A stretch of DNA of 24,254 nt. Origin: an uncultured Muribaculaceae bacterium (lineage in GTDB: Bacteria > Bacteroidota > Bacteroidia > Bacteroidales > Muribaculaceae). Where the stretch lies: positions 1 through 24,254 of the forward strand of contig CAJUKU010000022.1 in assembly GCA_910587425.1 (NCBI GenBank), read 5' to 3'. Of the stretch, positions 16,564 through 24,067 are shown one piece after another. The translations under genes and the position numbers were made by a program. The notes under the pieces were generated by a model. That model was not told the origin of the DNA and searched no databases. It was given only the letters and a program-made list of their open reading frames with translations. Positions within the stretch are counted from its first letter, which is position 1, and each line of letters starts with the position of its first letter.

Positions 16564-17631
16564 TCAGTCCGGCAGATGAAATTCAATCAGTGTCGGGTCG
16601 CAGCCATCCTCTGTCACGGCATAGAGAGTCCCGGTGGCATCGGGTGCGGTGAACATCCTGATGCGGCGGTCGAGATGGTACTCGCCCACCGGATTGCCGT
16701 CCCAGTCATAGATCAGTATGCGGTCTCCGGAGTAGCTGTCGGGATCCGACAGTTTACGCTCCGACGTAAGCACATACACCCCGTCGGCATTGGCTGCGGA
16801 GTAGATGAACCCCATCACAGACTCGCCATCGACTCCGTAATAATTACCGTTCTCAAAATGACTGTTCGGAAGCGCAGCCTCATTGCAGAATTCGCTGACA
16901 GTGACAATCGAATCGCCTTCGAGACGGAAGAATGCCGCCGATTCCCCCATGCTTCCGACAGCCGCGATACGCTTGCCGTCGGGCGATACCCTAAGATCGA
17001 ACTGGAAAGCAGCGGTCATTGCCATCGGGGGCTGATCGAACGCTGATGCGGGAGCGGGGCGGCGACCGCAATGGCGGTCGACCGAACCGTCGGGGTTCAG
17101 AAGCGTAAGCAGCTCGTAGTGCTGCACATAACCATTTGTCGTCACCATGCGCCCGTCGGCTATAGGAGTCACAATCCACGCATCGTCAGGCGACTGCAAC
17201 GTGCTGACACAACGCATCAAATACGGACTTCCCGCAACCGCCTCCATCCGCATGAGGCGGTGTCCGTTCGGTTCACTCAGCATGAAATGCTTGCTGTCGC
17301 CCGGTATTTCCGACAGGAGAACCGGACTGCGATAATCGCCGGGACCTTGCCCTTTAGGCAGGAACTGTCCGGCATATACTTTCGCCGCAAGATCGACGTA
17401 ATGCACGAACGAATCAGCCTTGGTGTCAGTAATGATCAGATTGTCGCCGGCGCGGGTCAGCTGTATCGGGGTTCCGAGCAGCATCCCATCGCCACTGAGC
17501 TGCAGCTCTGATGATGCGAGATCAACAATCTCATATTTGGAAGCGCCATCATGGCTCCGCGAGCAAGCGACAGACAGGGCACATGCCACCGCGAGGGGCA
17601 GCACGCTTTTCATTGCATTCGTGATTTTCAT
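16564..17631 (-). CDS. TolB-like six-bladed beta-propeller lipoprotein (BF3164 type)
   Basis: The 355-residue product has a lipoprotein signal peptide with a lipobox ending at Cys23 (LSVAC). The mature part shows repeated blade-like strands (LIITDTKADSFVHYVDL, FDLRVSPDGKRIAAVGS, DGVYVLTSERKL, RILIYDWDGNPVGEYHL) and the KGQGPGDYRSP motif common in Bacteroidetes TolB-like proteins known as the BF3164 family. Ligand and function are unknown. The product would be anchored in the inner or outer membrane. It begins 36 bp after the cls stop on the same strand, so co-transcription is possible. Met1 and Met7 are both possible starts. Confidence 0.82.
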   Translation of the reverse strand: MKITNAMKSVLPLAVACALSVACSRSHDGASKYEIVDLASSELQLSGDGMLLGTPIQLTRAGDNLIITDTKADSFVHYVDLAAKVYAGQFLPKGQGPGDYRSPVLLSEIPGDSKHFMLSEPNGHRLMRMEAVAGSPYLMRCVSTLQSPDDAWIVTPIADGRMVTTNGYVQHYELLTLLNPDGSVDRHCGRRPAPASAFDQPPMAMTAAFQFDLRVSPDGKRIAAVGSMGESAAFFRLEGDSIVTVSEFCNEAALPNSHFENGNYYGVDGESVMGFIYSAANADGVYVLTSERKLSDPDSYSGDRILIYDWDGNPVGEYHLDRRIRMFTAPDATGTLYAVTEDGCDPTLIEFHLPD

Positions 17632-17667
17632 ATAACTGTGTTTTTTAATCGGGAAGATATACCTCCG

Positions 17668-19161
17668 TCAGAGCACCGGCGAGAGCAGCCTGAGAACCGA
17701 CTCGAAAGCCTTGTGCAGCAGCGGACGGCGGCGCCATGCGGCGGCACGGATGCGGGTGCAGACGCGCATGTCGGCGGAAAATGCCTTGCGCAACTGCGCA
17801 TTCACTTTCGTGGAGTAGATGAACATGTTAGCCTCGAAATTATGCTCGAAGCTGCGGAAATCGATATTAGCCGAGCCTATAGAGGTAAAATCGTCGTCGA
17901 CAATCACGACCTTGCTGTGGAGCATGCCGGCATCGAAGAAATATATCTTTATTCCGGCGCGCAGGCACTCCTGGATATAGCTCCGCGAGGCGTAGGTCAG
18001 GATCAGGGAATCGGAGCGCGCGGGTATCATCACGCGCACGTCGATGCGGGCGAGCGCGGCAGCCTGCAGCGTCTTGAGCAGAGCCTCGGTCGGGAGGAAG
18101 TAGGGGGTCTGTATGTAGACGCGCTTCTTGGCGTTTCCGATGGCTTTCAGCAGCAGATAGGCGATATTGCTCCACTGGCTTGTGGGACCGCTCGTGAGGA
18201 GGTGCATCGCCGTGCGCTCGGCGGTGGAACAGCTCGCCGAGGCATCACATTCGGCTGCAGCGCGCGCGTCGTCGGCAGTCTCCGGGGAGTCATACACCGG
18301 CTCCTCTATCAGCTCACGCCCCATGAAACGCCAGTCGACGGCGAAAGAGTACTGCAGCGTGCCGACGGCAGGACCGGTGATACGCATGTGGGCGTCGCGC
18401 CAGAGGTCGAAATCACCGCCGTCGATATACCGGTCGGCGATGTTCATGCCGCCGATATAGCCCGTATGCCCGTCGATCACCACAAGTTTGCGGTGATTGC
18501 GCCAGTTGATGCGGGTAGCGAACAGAGGGAATACCACCCGGAAGAAAGGATAGACCTCGATGCCTGCCTCGCGCATACGCCGGAAGAAGCTGTTCTTCAC
18601 CTTTATGGAGCCTATATGGTCGTAGATCACGCGCACTTTCACCCCTGCACGCGCGCGCTCCATCAGCGCCTCGGCGATACGGGTACCTATGGCATCGTCG
18701 GCAAAAATATAGTACTGGAGGTTGATGTACCGGCGCGCCGATGCGATGTCGCGCAGCAACGCCTCGAATTTGTCGGCTCCCGAGGTGTATATCTCCACAT
18801 CGCGGGCGGTAAGGAGGGTTGATCCGGTAAGGGTGCGTGCCAGCATGAGCTGCTGGCGTATCTCCCGGGAGTAGGGATCCCACGACGACTGGACCGCATC
18901 GGGCAGAGCCAGCTCGGCGAGCTTGCGCCTGTTGCGCCGCGAGATCATGCGGGTATTCTTTATGGAGCGTCCGAAGAAGATGTAGAGGATTATGCCGCCG
19001 ACCGGGAAGAGCAGCAACACGGTGACCCACGCGAGCGACTTGACAGGATTGCGGTTTTCGGAGAGTATAATGCCCACAATGCTGAGTATCGTGCCGGTGT
19101 ATGCGACAAGCAGGGTCCAGTAGACCCACGGGGTTCTCAAAAAATCTTCGAATGCTTCCAT
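17668..19161 (-). CDS. cls: Cardiolipin synthase (phospholipase D family)
   Basis: From the ATG at 19161 the protein has 497 residues, a normal ClsA length. Two N-terminal membrane segments (about 11-33 and 43-63) precede two HKD phospholipase D motifs: NHRKLVVIDGHTGYIGGMN at about 222-240 and LHSKVVIVDDDFTSIGSANID at about 414-433. The enzyme condenses two phosphatidylglycerol molecules into cardiolipin in the membrane. The frame extends upstream to 19314, but the extra 51 residues are Cys- and Arg-rich, unlike Cls N-termini, so I chose the MEAFEDFLRTPWVYW start. No convincing promoter was found. The lipoprotein gene follows closely. Confidence 0.95.
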   Translation of the reverse strand: MEAFEDFLRTPWVYWTLLVAYTGTILSIVGIILSENRNPVKSLAWVTVLLLFPVGGIILYIFFGRSIKNTRMISRRNRRKLAELALPDAVQSSWDPYSREIRQQLMLARTLTGSTLLTARDVEIYTSGADKFEALLRDIASARRYINLQYYIFADDAIGTRIAEALMERARAGVKVRVIYDHIGSIKVKNSFFRRMREAGIEVYPFFRVVFPLFATRINWRNHRKLVVIDGHTGYIGGMNIADRYIDGGDFDLWRDAHMRITGPAVGTLQYSFAVDWRFMGRELIEEPVYDSPETADDARAAAECDASASCSTAERTAMHLLTSGPTSQWSNIAYLLLKAIGNAKKRVYIQTPYFLPTEALLKTLQAAALARIDVRVMIPARSDSLILTYASRSYIQECLRAGIKIYFFDAGMLHSKVVIVDDDFTSIGSANIDFRSFEHNFEANMFIYSTKVNAQLRKAFSADMRVCTRIRAAAWRRRPLLHKAFESVLRLLSPVL

Positions 19162-19321
19162 AGGGCAATCTCCACTGTTGGGAAACGTCTGAGCCGCTAA
19201 GTTACGAAGTTTCGCCGATGCACCGGAATTTATTGCACAAAAATCTGCACGGCGTGCATAACGTCGCATACAGACCGTGCACACATCCGTAGCGGAAAGC
19301 GCACACCGCCCCACCCGGCAG

Positions 19322-19365
19322 AGATAAAACAGCGCCCGGATGCTGCGGTGTGCGGCATCCGGGCG
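19322..19365 (-). terminator. Intrinsic terminator of the rpsF-rpsR-rplI operon
   Basis: A 14-bp stem (19333-19346 with 19352-19365, one wobble pair) has a 5-nt loop and is followed on the minus strand by CTGTTTTAT. It lies about 80 bp after the rplI stop. Confidence 0.85.
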
Positions 19366-19446
19366 TGCGTTATGGCTGGATTTGTGGGCGCGTCATCCGT
19401 GGGGGATGTGCGCCACGCATGTTATGCGTTCTGGATCCTGGTCGGA

Positions 19447-19890
19447 TTACTCCGAGACAACCTCGAAGGGGATCTCCACGCTCACCTCCTTGTGGAGTTT
19501 GAGCACGGCGTTGTATTTGCCAACTTCCTTGATGGTCTCCTTGATGTTGATAACCTTGCGGTCAACATTGAATCCGAGCTTCTCAAGAGCCTCGGCGATC
19601 TGGATGCTGTTGACAGATCCGAAGATTGTGCCGGTAGAGCTGGTCTTTGCACCGATGGTGAGGCTTACGCCTTCGAGCTGAGCTGCGAGAGCCTCGGCAT
19701 CAGCCTTGATCTGAGCGAGCTTGTGAGCGCGCTGGCGCTGGTTCTCGGCGAGAACCTTGAGTGCTGAGGGGCTTGCGATGATAGCCTTACCCTGGGGGAT
19801 GAGGTAGTTGCGGCCGTAACCGTCACGAACCTCAACAACGTCGTCCTTGTAGCCGAGGGCGGGAATGTCTTCTTTAAGTATGATCTTCAT
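19447..19890 (-). CDS. rplI: Ribosomal protein L9
   Basis: The 147-residue product starts with the L9 signature MKIILKEDIPALGYKDDVVEVRDGYGRNYLIPQGKA. It continues through a long connecting helix to a second globular domain (ADAEALAAQLEGVSLTIG). Full length for the family. It is the third gene of the rpsF-rpsR-rplI order, 23 bp after rpsR, and a strong terminator follows. Confidence 0.98.
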   Translation of the reverse strand: MKIILKEDIPALGYKDDVVEVRDGYGRNYLIPQGKAIIASPSALKVLAENQRQRAHKLAQIKADAEALAAQLEGVSLTIGAKTSSTGTIFGSVNSIQIAEALEKLGFNVDRKVINIKETIKEVGKYNAVLKLHKEVSVEIPFEVVSE

Positions 19891-19913
19891 AATTCCTTGT
19901 TCGTTTATGAGGT

Positions 19914-20183
19914 TTATTTCATGAGGTCGGTAACATAGGGGAGGAGTGCGAGGTGACGTGCACGCTTCACTGCCTGAGCCACACGGCGCTGGAACTTGAG
20001 TGATGTTCCGGTGATGCGGCGGGGAAGGATCTTGCCCTGCTCGTTGAGGAACTTCTTGAGGAACTCAGGATCCTTGTAGTCGATATATTTGATACCGCTG
20101 CGCTTGAAACGGCAGTATTTTTTCTTCTTGACGTCTACCGACAGGGGGGTGAGGTAGCGTATCTCTGACTGGGGCTGTGCCAT
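19914..20183 (-). CDS. rpsR: Ribosomal protein S18
   Basis: This 89-residue protein has the S18 core: CRFKRSGIKYIDYKDPEFLKKF, GKILPRRITGTSLKFQRRVAQAVKRARHLALLPY. It binds 16S rRNA together with S6. It starts 3 bp after the rpsF stop, implying tight coupling. Confidence 0.98.
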   Translation of the reverse strand: MAQPQSEIRYLTPLSVDVKKKKYCRFKRSGIKYIDYKDPEFLKKFLNEQGKILPRRITGTSLKFQRRVAQAVKRARHLALLPYVTDLMK

Positions 20184-20186
20184 GGT

Positions 20187-20579
20187 TTAGTCGTTGTTGT
20201 TTTCGGTTTCTACTTCTGCTTCTTCTTTGGCTACGGGTGCCTGTGCTGCCTTACCGGCGCGGATGTTGCGACGCTTCTCGGCATACTGTGCGGCATACTT
20301 GTCGAGACGGAATGTGAGGAAGCGGATCACGCGCTCGTCGCGGCGGAATGCTGTCTCAAGCGACTTGATGATCTTGGGATCGCCGTCGAACTCGATGAGG
20401 CTGTAGAATCCTGTGGATTTCTTCTGGATGGGATAAGCGAGCTTGCGAAGCCCCCAGATCTCCTGGTTGACGATGGTGGCACCGTTGTCGGTGAGCACCT
20501 TGCCGAATTTTTCTACCGCTTCCTTCATCTGAGCGTCAGACAAAACGGGAGTTAAAATGAAAACGGTTTCGTACTTCAT
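20187..20579 (-). CDS. rpsF: Ribosomal protein S6
   Basis: This 130-residue protein starts with MKYETVFILTPVLSDAQMKEAVEKF and has the conserved WGLRKLAYPIQKKSTGFYSLIEF and ETAFRRDERVIRFL segments, plus an acidic Glu/Asn-rich tail (EEAEVETENNND). It heads the S6-S18-L9 operon under a near-consensus promoter. Its leader contains a GC-rich hairpin that could be an S6:S18 feedback site. Confidence 0.98.
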   Translation of the reverse strand: MKYETVFILTPVLSDAQMKEAVEKFGKVLTDNGATIVNQEIWGLRKLAYPIQKKSTGFYSLIEFDGDPKIIKSLETAFRRDERVIRFLTFRLDKYAAQYAEKRRNIRAGKAAQAPVAKEEAEVETENNND

Positions 20580-20625
20580 GTTTTGGTTGAAGGTGTATTG
20601 ATTATTAAATGGATGCCTTCCGCCA

Positions 20626-20639
20626 CGCGCCTCGGCGCG
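20626..20639 (-). promoter_or_regulatory. GC-rich leader hairpin in rpsF 5' UTR (possible S6:S18 site)
   Basis: On the minus strand CGCGC-CGAG-GCGCG folds into a compact hairpin 8 nt or so after the predicted transcription start, with CCG at the top. S6:S18 leader sites in other bacteria use an exposed CCG. The match is suggestive only; the family consensus was not checked. Confidence 0.35.
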
Positions 20640-20653
20640 CCCGAAAAGCGGCG

Positions 20654-20684
20654 CAAAGTTACAATTTTTTCCTCTAATTACAAA
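20654..20684 (-). promoter_or_regulatory. rpsF operon promoter
   Basis: On the minus strand TTTG (20684-20681) is followed after 19 nt by TAACTTTG (20661-20654), matching the Bacteroidetes -33/-7 pattern. Transcription would start near 20647. Confidence 0.75.
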
Positions 20685-20737
20685 ATTTTTATTGCGATGC
20701 GTTTACGCGATGTACTTTCGCGCTACAGCGCGGAGGC

Positions 20738-22399
20738 TCAGCGCTGGTAGAGGTAGCGCTTGATGGAGCGCTTGGGGGTCTTCTCAAACTCCTCACTCAT
20801 GAGGCGGTGGTGGGCTATCTGCGAGTATGCGGGGAGCTCGCGGTTGAGCTGGGTGATGTTGTCAGCCATCACCTGATCGAGCTCGGCGGAGTCGACTTTC
20901 TGCTGCAGCGCACTGTCCATGTCGGGGTAGATCAGAGCCTCCAGTCGTCCGTTGCCGGCATCGATGACCACCGATTCGGCTACATAGGGCATATTGTTGA
21001 GTTTCTGCTCTATCTCCTCGGGGTAGATGTTCTGTCCTGAGGGACCGAGAATCATGTTCTTGTCGCGTCCGCGGAGGTATATGTAGCCGTCGGCATCCAC
21101 ACAGCCTATATCGCCGGTGCTCATCCAACCGTCGTCGGAGAGAACCTCGTCGGTAGCTTTCTGATTCTTGAAATACCCTTTCATTACGTTGTCGCCGCGC
21201 ACACTGATCACGCCGGGGATATTAGCGGGATCATCGGAAGCCACGCGGACCTCCATGCGGTCGACAAGGCGTCCGCACGATCCGGGACGCGTCTCATCCC
21301 AGGGGGCATAGCTTATGAGCGGGGCGCACTCTGTCATGCCGTAGCCCACGGTGAAGGGGAATCCTATGCGGCGGAGGAATGTCTCGACATCCTTGTTGAG
21401 CGCGGCTCCACCGATCACGATCTCCTGCAGCTCGCCTCCGAATGTATCGGTCAGACGCTCCTTGATCTTGGCGAGCAGATGGTCGTCGACAAACGGCACA
21501 TGCAGCAGGATCTTCATCATCGGCTTGTCGAGAAGCGGGAACACCTTGGTGCGGATGATCTTCTCTATGATGAGCGGCACCGATACGATCAACTTGGGGC
21601 GCACGGTGGCGAACGCCTCCATGATGATGCGCGGCGAGGGGATACGTGTCAGGAAATTGATATGGCACCCTTTGATGAACGGATGCAGCATCTCGACCGT
21701 GAGTCCGTACATGTGGGCGAGTGGCAGCATGCACACTATGCCGTCGCCGGGCTTAAGGAAGTCGAGGTGATCTATGGTGTACTGTATGTTGCTCCATAGA
21801 TTGCGGTAGGTGATCATCACACCCTTGGAGAATCCGGTGGAGCCGGAGGTATAGTTGACAAGAGCCACATCGTCGGGGGCGCCGAGGCTCACCTCAAGGC
21901 TCTCGGCGGTGAAACGCTCGGGAAATGCCTCGCCGAACAAAAGGTTCAGATTGGCACGCGCCTCGTTGAGTCTTTCGGAGCGCGACATGAGCAGAGAGTA
22001 GTCGCTTATGAGCAGCGCGCCCTCAAGCTCGGGCATGAGGGAGGCGTCGATGTTCTCCCACACTCCGGCATCGGTAAAGAGCAGACGCGCGTCGCTGTGT
22101 GTGACCAGGTGGTGGATATTGTCGGGCTTGAACTCATGCAGGATCGGCACCGCCACGGCTCCATAGGTTATTATGCCGAGGAAAGCCATAGCCCACTGTG
22201 CGGAGTTTCTGCCGCATAGCGCCACGCGCTCACCCGGCTTCACGCCGCAGTGGCGGAACAGCTCATGCAGCTTGGCGATCTTACGCGCCACATCCTTGTA
22301 CTGGTACGATGCACCGTTGAAATCCGTGAGAGCCATGTGCTCCCAGTTGTCGCGTATCGCCTGTAATATATATGCGTTTAGATTGTCCTGATATTGCAT
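20738..22399 (-). CDS. Long-chain fatty acid--CoA ligase (AMP-forming)
   Basis: From the ATG at 22399 the protein has 553 residues. It carries the adenylate-forming motifs: the P-loop YTSGSTGFSKG with MITYRNLW, GYGMTECAPLISYAPW, and the hinge and core region STGDIGCVDADGYIYLRGRDKNMILGPSGQNIYPEEIE. The lysine expected near the C-terminus is in KTPKRSIKRYLYQ. It probably activates fatty acids to acyl-CoA at the inner face of the membrane. The frame extends to 22534, but a -7 element at 22431-22438 lies inside that extension, so the MQYQDNLNAY start is preferred. It is divergent from the TlpA-like gene. Confidence 0.93.
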   Translation of the reverse strand: MQYQDNLNAYILQAIRDNWEHMALTDFNGASYQYKDVARKIAKLHELFRHCGVKPGERVALCGRNSAQWAMAFLGIITYGAVAVPILHEFKPDNIHHLVTHSDARLLFTDAGVWENIDASLMPELEGALLISDYSLLMSRSERLNEARANLNLLFGEAFPERFTAESLEVSLGAPDDVALVNYTSGSTGFSKGVMITYRNLWSNIQYTIDHLDFLKPGDGIVCMLPLAHMYGLTVEMLHPFIKGCHINFLTRIPSPRIIMEAFATVRPKLIVSVPLIIEKIIRTKVFPLLDKPMMKILLHVPFVDDHLLAKIKERLTDTFGGELQEIVIGGAALNKDVETFLRRIGFPFTVGYGMTECAPLISYAPWDETRPGSCGRLVDRMEVRVASDDPANIPGVISVRGDNVMKGYFKNQKATDEVLSDDGWMSTGDIGCVDADGYIYLRGRDKNMILGPSGQNIYPEEIEQKLNNMPYVAESVVIDAGNGRLEALIYPDMDSALQQKVDSAELDQVMADNITQLNRELPAYSQIAHHRLMSEEFEKTPKRSIKRYLYQR

Positions 22400-22430
22400 T
22401 TGGATGAGTCCCCGGTTAGCGGGGAACGCG

Positions 22431-22438
22431 CAAAAATA
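22431..22438 (-). promoter_or_regulatory. Candidate -7 element for the acyl-CoA ligase
   Basis: TATTTTTG on the minus strand (TAnnTTTG) lies 31 bp before the ATG. A TTTC near 22459-22462 sits at about -33 distance as an imperfect match. Confidence 0.5.
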
Positions 22439-22501
22439 GTAAATAGAGGCGGTCCGGCGAAAAAAATGCCGCCAAAAAAGCTGAATGAGGCAAATTTTGC
22501 C

Positions 22502-22509
22502 TACATTTG
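22502..22509 (+). promoter_or_regulatory. Candidate -7 element for the TlpA-like gene
   Basis: TACATTTG matches TAnnTTTG, 39 bp before the ATG at 22549. No TTTG at -33. It rules out upstream in-frame alternative starts near 22507 as real. Confidence 0.5.
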
Positions 22510-22548
22510 CGCCTGTTTGCAAGAAAACAATCAATTACATCTTACAAT

Positions 22549-23583
22549 ATGAAACTCCAGACTATCCTGTGCGGCATGGCGCTCACCGCCACCGCAGCCT
22601 TTGCCCAGACAGCGCCGAACTATACGGTGCGTCTCAACCTTACGGAAGATGAGGACGGGCTGACAGCCTACATCACTGATTTCGATTCCGGCGAGAAGGT
22701 TGACTCGACCGTTGTAGCCGATGGTGTGGCACTCTTCAACGGCACTGTCGAAAAGCCGATATTCGCACGCCTGATCCTCGACGGCAACCGTGCGGGAATG
22801 TTTATCCTCGAGCCGGGCGAGATCACCGTCGGTGGCGAACGTCGCATCGGAACCGGCACGGCTACCAACGAGGCATTCAACACACTGCTTCAGAATCAGA
22901 ACGAACTCGTGCAGCGTTTCAACAAGCTCACCCCCGCCGACAGCACCGAGGCTAAGGCGATCCGTGATCAGTACAACGCACTCAGCACAAAGGCTCTTGC
23001 TGAAAACGCACAGAATCCCCTTGGCTACTACCTGTTCGTTCAGGAAGCATACAACTGGGATCTCCCCGAATTTAATGCCAAGCTCCAGGAATACCCGCAG
23101 TTTGCCGACTCACGCCGCCTGCAGACCTTGAAGCAGGGACTGCTCAACAAGGAGGAGACTTCGGTAGGACATAAGTTCAAGGATTTCGAGAACACTTACG
23201 ACGGCAAGACGCAGCGTCTCTCCGATTACGTGGGCCGCGGACGCTACACCCTCGTCGATTTCTGGGCAAGCTGGTGCGGTCCGTGCATCCGCGAGACCAA
23301 GACTATCAAGGAGCTCTACAGCAAGTACGGTCCCGAGGGCACAAACCAACTCGACGTGCTCGGCGTAGCCGTGTGGGATGAGCCGGAGAACACCCTCCGC
23401 GCCATCGAGCAACATCAGCTTCCCTGGGAGCAGATACTCAACACACAGAACGTTGCCACCGACATCTACGGCATCCCCGCCATCCCCTGCATAATCCTGT
23501 TCGGTCCCGACGGAACTATCCTTAGCCGCGACAAGCAGGATGCAGAGCTTAAAGCCGACGTTGCCGCCGCCCTTGGCGAGTGA
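22549..23583 (+). CDS. TlpA-like thiol-disulfide oxidoreductase with DUF4369-type N-terminal domain
   Basis: The 344-residue product has a Sec signal peptide (about 1-20, ending AFAQ). Its N-terminal beta-sandwich-like domain (about 24-105, LILDGNRAGMFILEPGEITVGG) resembles DUF4369. A helical middle and a C-terminal thioredoxin-fold domain follow. The redox motif is FWASWCGPC with Cys243 and Cys246; the cis-proline loop reads GIPAIPCIILFGPDG. It would act in the periplasm, reducing or shuffling disulfides; the partner is unknown. The residue after the presumed cis-proline is a Cys where Thr is usual. A terminator follows. Confidence 0.93.
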   Translation: MKLQTILCGMALTATAAFAQTAPNYTVRLNLTEDEDGLTAYITDFDSGEKVDSTVVADGVALFNGTVEKPIFARLILDGNRAGMFILEPGEITVGGERRIGTGTATNEAFNTLLQNQNELVQRFNKLTPADSTEAKAIRDQYNALSTKALAENAQNPLGYYLFVQEAYNWDLPEFNAKLQEYPQFADSRRLQTLKQGLLNKEETSVGHKFKDFENTYDGKTQRLSDYVGRGRYTLVDFWASWCGPCIRETKTIKELYSKYGPEGTNQLDVLGVAVWDEPENTLRAIEQHQLPWEQILNTQNVATDIYGIPAIPCIILFGPDGTILSRDKQDAELKADVAAALGE

Positions 23584-23648
23584 TTCCAACGATCACGGAC
23601 TCTTCCGAGATCACGGTCTCCCGCAACAAACATCACCTCAACATACAG

Positions 23649-23686
23649 CAAGTGCCCCGGCGCAATCCGGAGCACTTGTTTTGTTT
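23649..23686 (+). terminator. Intrinsic terminator of the TlpA-like gene
   Basis: CAAGTGCCCCGG (23649-23660) pairs with CCGGAGCACTTG (23667-23678) apart from one mismatch, with loop CGCAAT, followed by TTTTGTTT. Confidence 0.85.
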
Positions 23687-23916
23687 ATAAAAGTTTCGTA
23701 AATACAAGGATACAACAAATTTCTTGGCACCCCTATATGTCTCATCTTATATTATTGTGGATTTATTTGATTATCAAAATCCGATGATGCATTTTGTTCC
23801 CCTATTGTACCGCACGGATGCGACAGCCTCATTTTGTGATTTGAAAACACTTGTAATCCACCTACTCTAATACAGATTAAGCCGCCTTTAGAGCCGATAT
23901 ATCAGAAAAAATACAT

Positions 23917-23924
23917 TATCTTTG
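23917..23924 (+). promoter_or_regulatory. Candidate -7 element upstream of the Abi-like gene
   Basis: TATCTTTG followed by CG matches TAnnTTTG. No convincing -33 TTTG is seen at 19-21 bp. Transcription would start near 23931, just before the structured element. Confidence 0.5.
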
Positions 23925-23937
23925 CGACTATAAAAAA

Positions 23938-23996
23938 ACTAAACCCGATAGCTTGACATATCAGGGGCTACCGGGAATCAACACTGCAAAGTTAGT
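23938..23996 (+). ncRNA. Candidate AbiF-associated antitoxin ncRNA
   Basis: An outer stem ACTAA/TTAGT (23938-23942 with 23992-23996) encloses an 8-bp inner stem with one mismatch (23944-23952 with 23967-23975: CCCG.TAGC / GCTA.CGGG) and a 14-nt loop. TTGA at the start of the loop (23953-23956) can pair with TCAA downstream (23978-23981), forming an H-type pseudoknot. It begins right after a promoter element and ends about 70 bp before an Abi_2-type gene. Published AbiF systems pair the protein with a conserved upstream ncRNA. The identity is inferred from position and structure, not from a covariance match. Confidence 0.4.
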
Positions 23997-24024
23997 GAGA
24001 TTTTCTTAATAAACAAATTTATAA

Positions 24025-24042
24025 CCGAATTTATAAATTCGG
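24025..24042. repeat. Perfect 18-nt palindrome before the Abi-like start
   Basis: CCGAATTTATAAATTCGG is its own reverse complement. In RNA it makes a 7-bp hairpin with a 4-nt loop, 25 bp before the Abi ATG. AATTTATAA also occurs just upstream (24016-24024) as a direct copy. It could be an operator or a hairpin separating the ncRNA from the mRNA. Confidence 0.8.
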
Positions 24043-24067
24043 CACGTACAAAAAATCGCAAAATTGG

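Larger units (their letters stand above)
23687..24067 (+). other. AT-rich intergenic region upstream of the Abi-like gene
   Basis: No ORF is supported. The first 230 bp hold no repeat, RNA gene or attachment site that I recognise. From 23917 onward there is a -7 element, a structured RNA candidate and a palindrome. Composition is markedly more AT-rich than the preceding genes, consistent with an accessory island boundary. Confidence 0.6.

Noticed and set aside
17551..18822. 423-codon plus-strand ORF opposite cls
   Set aside because: It is antisense to both PLD motifs of cardiolipin synthase; the length is explained by high GC and codon bias.
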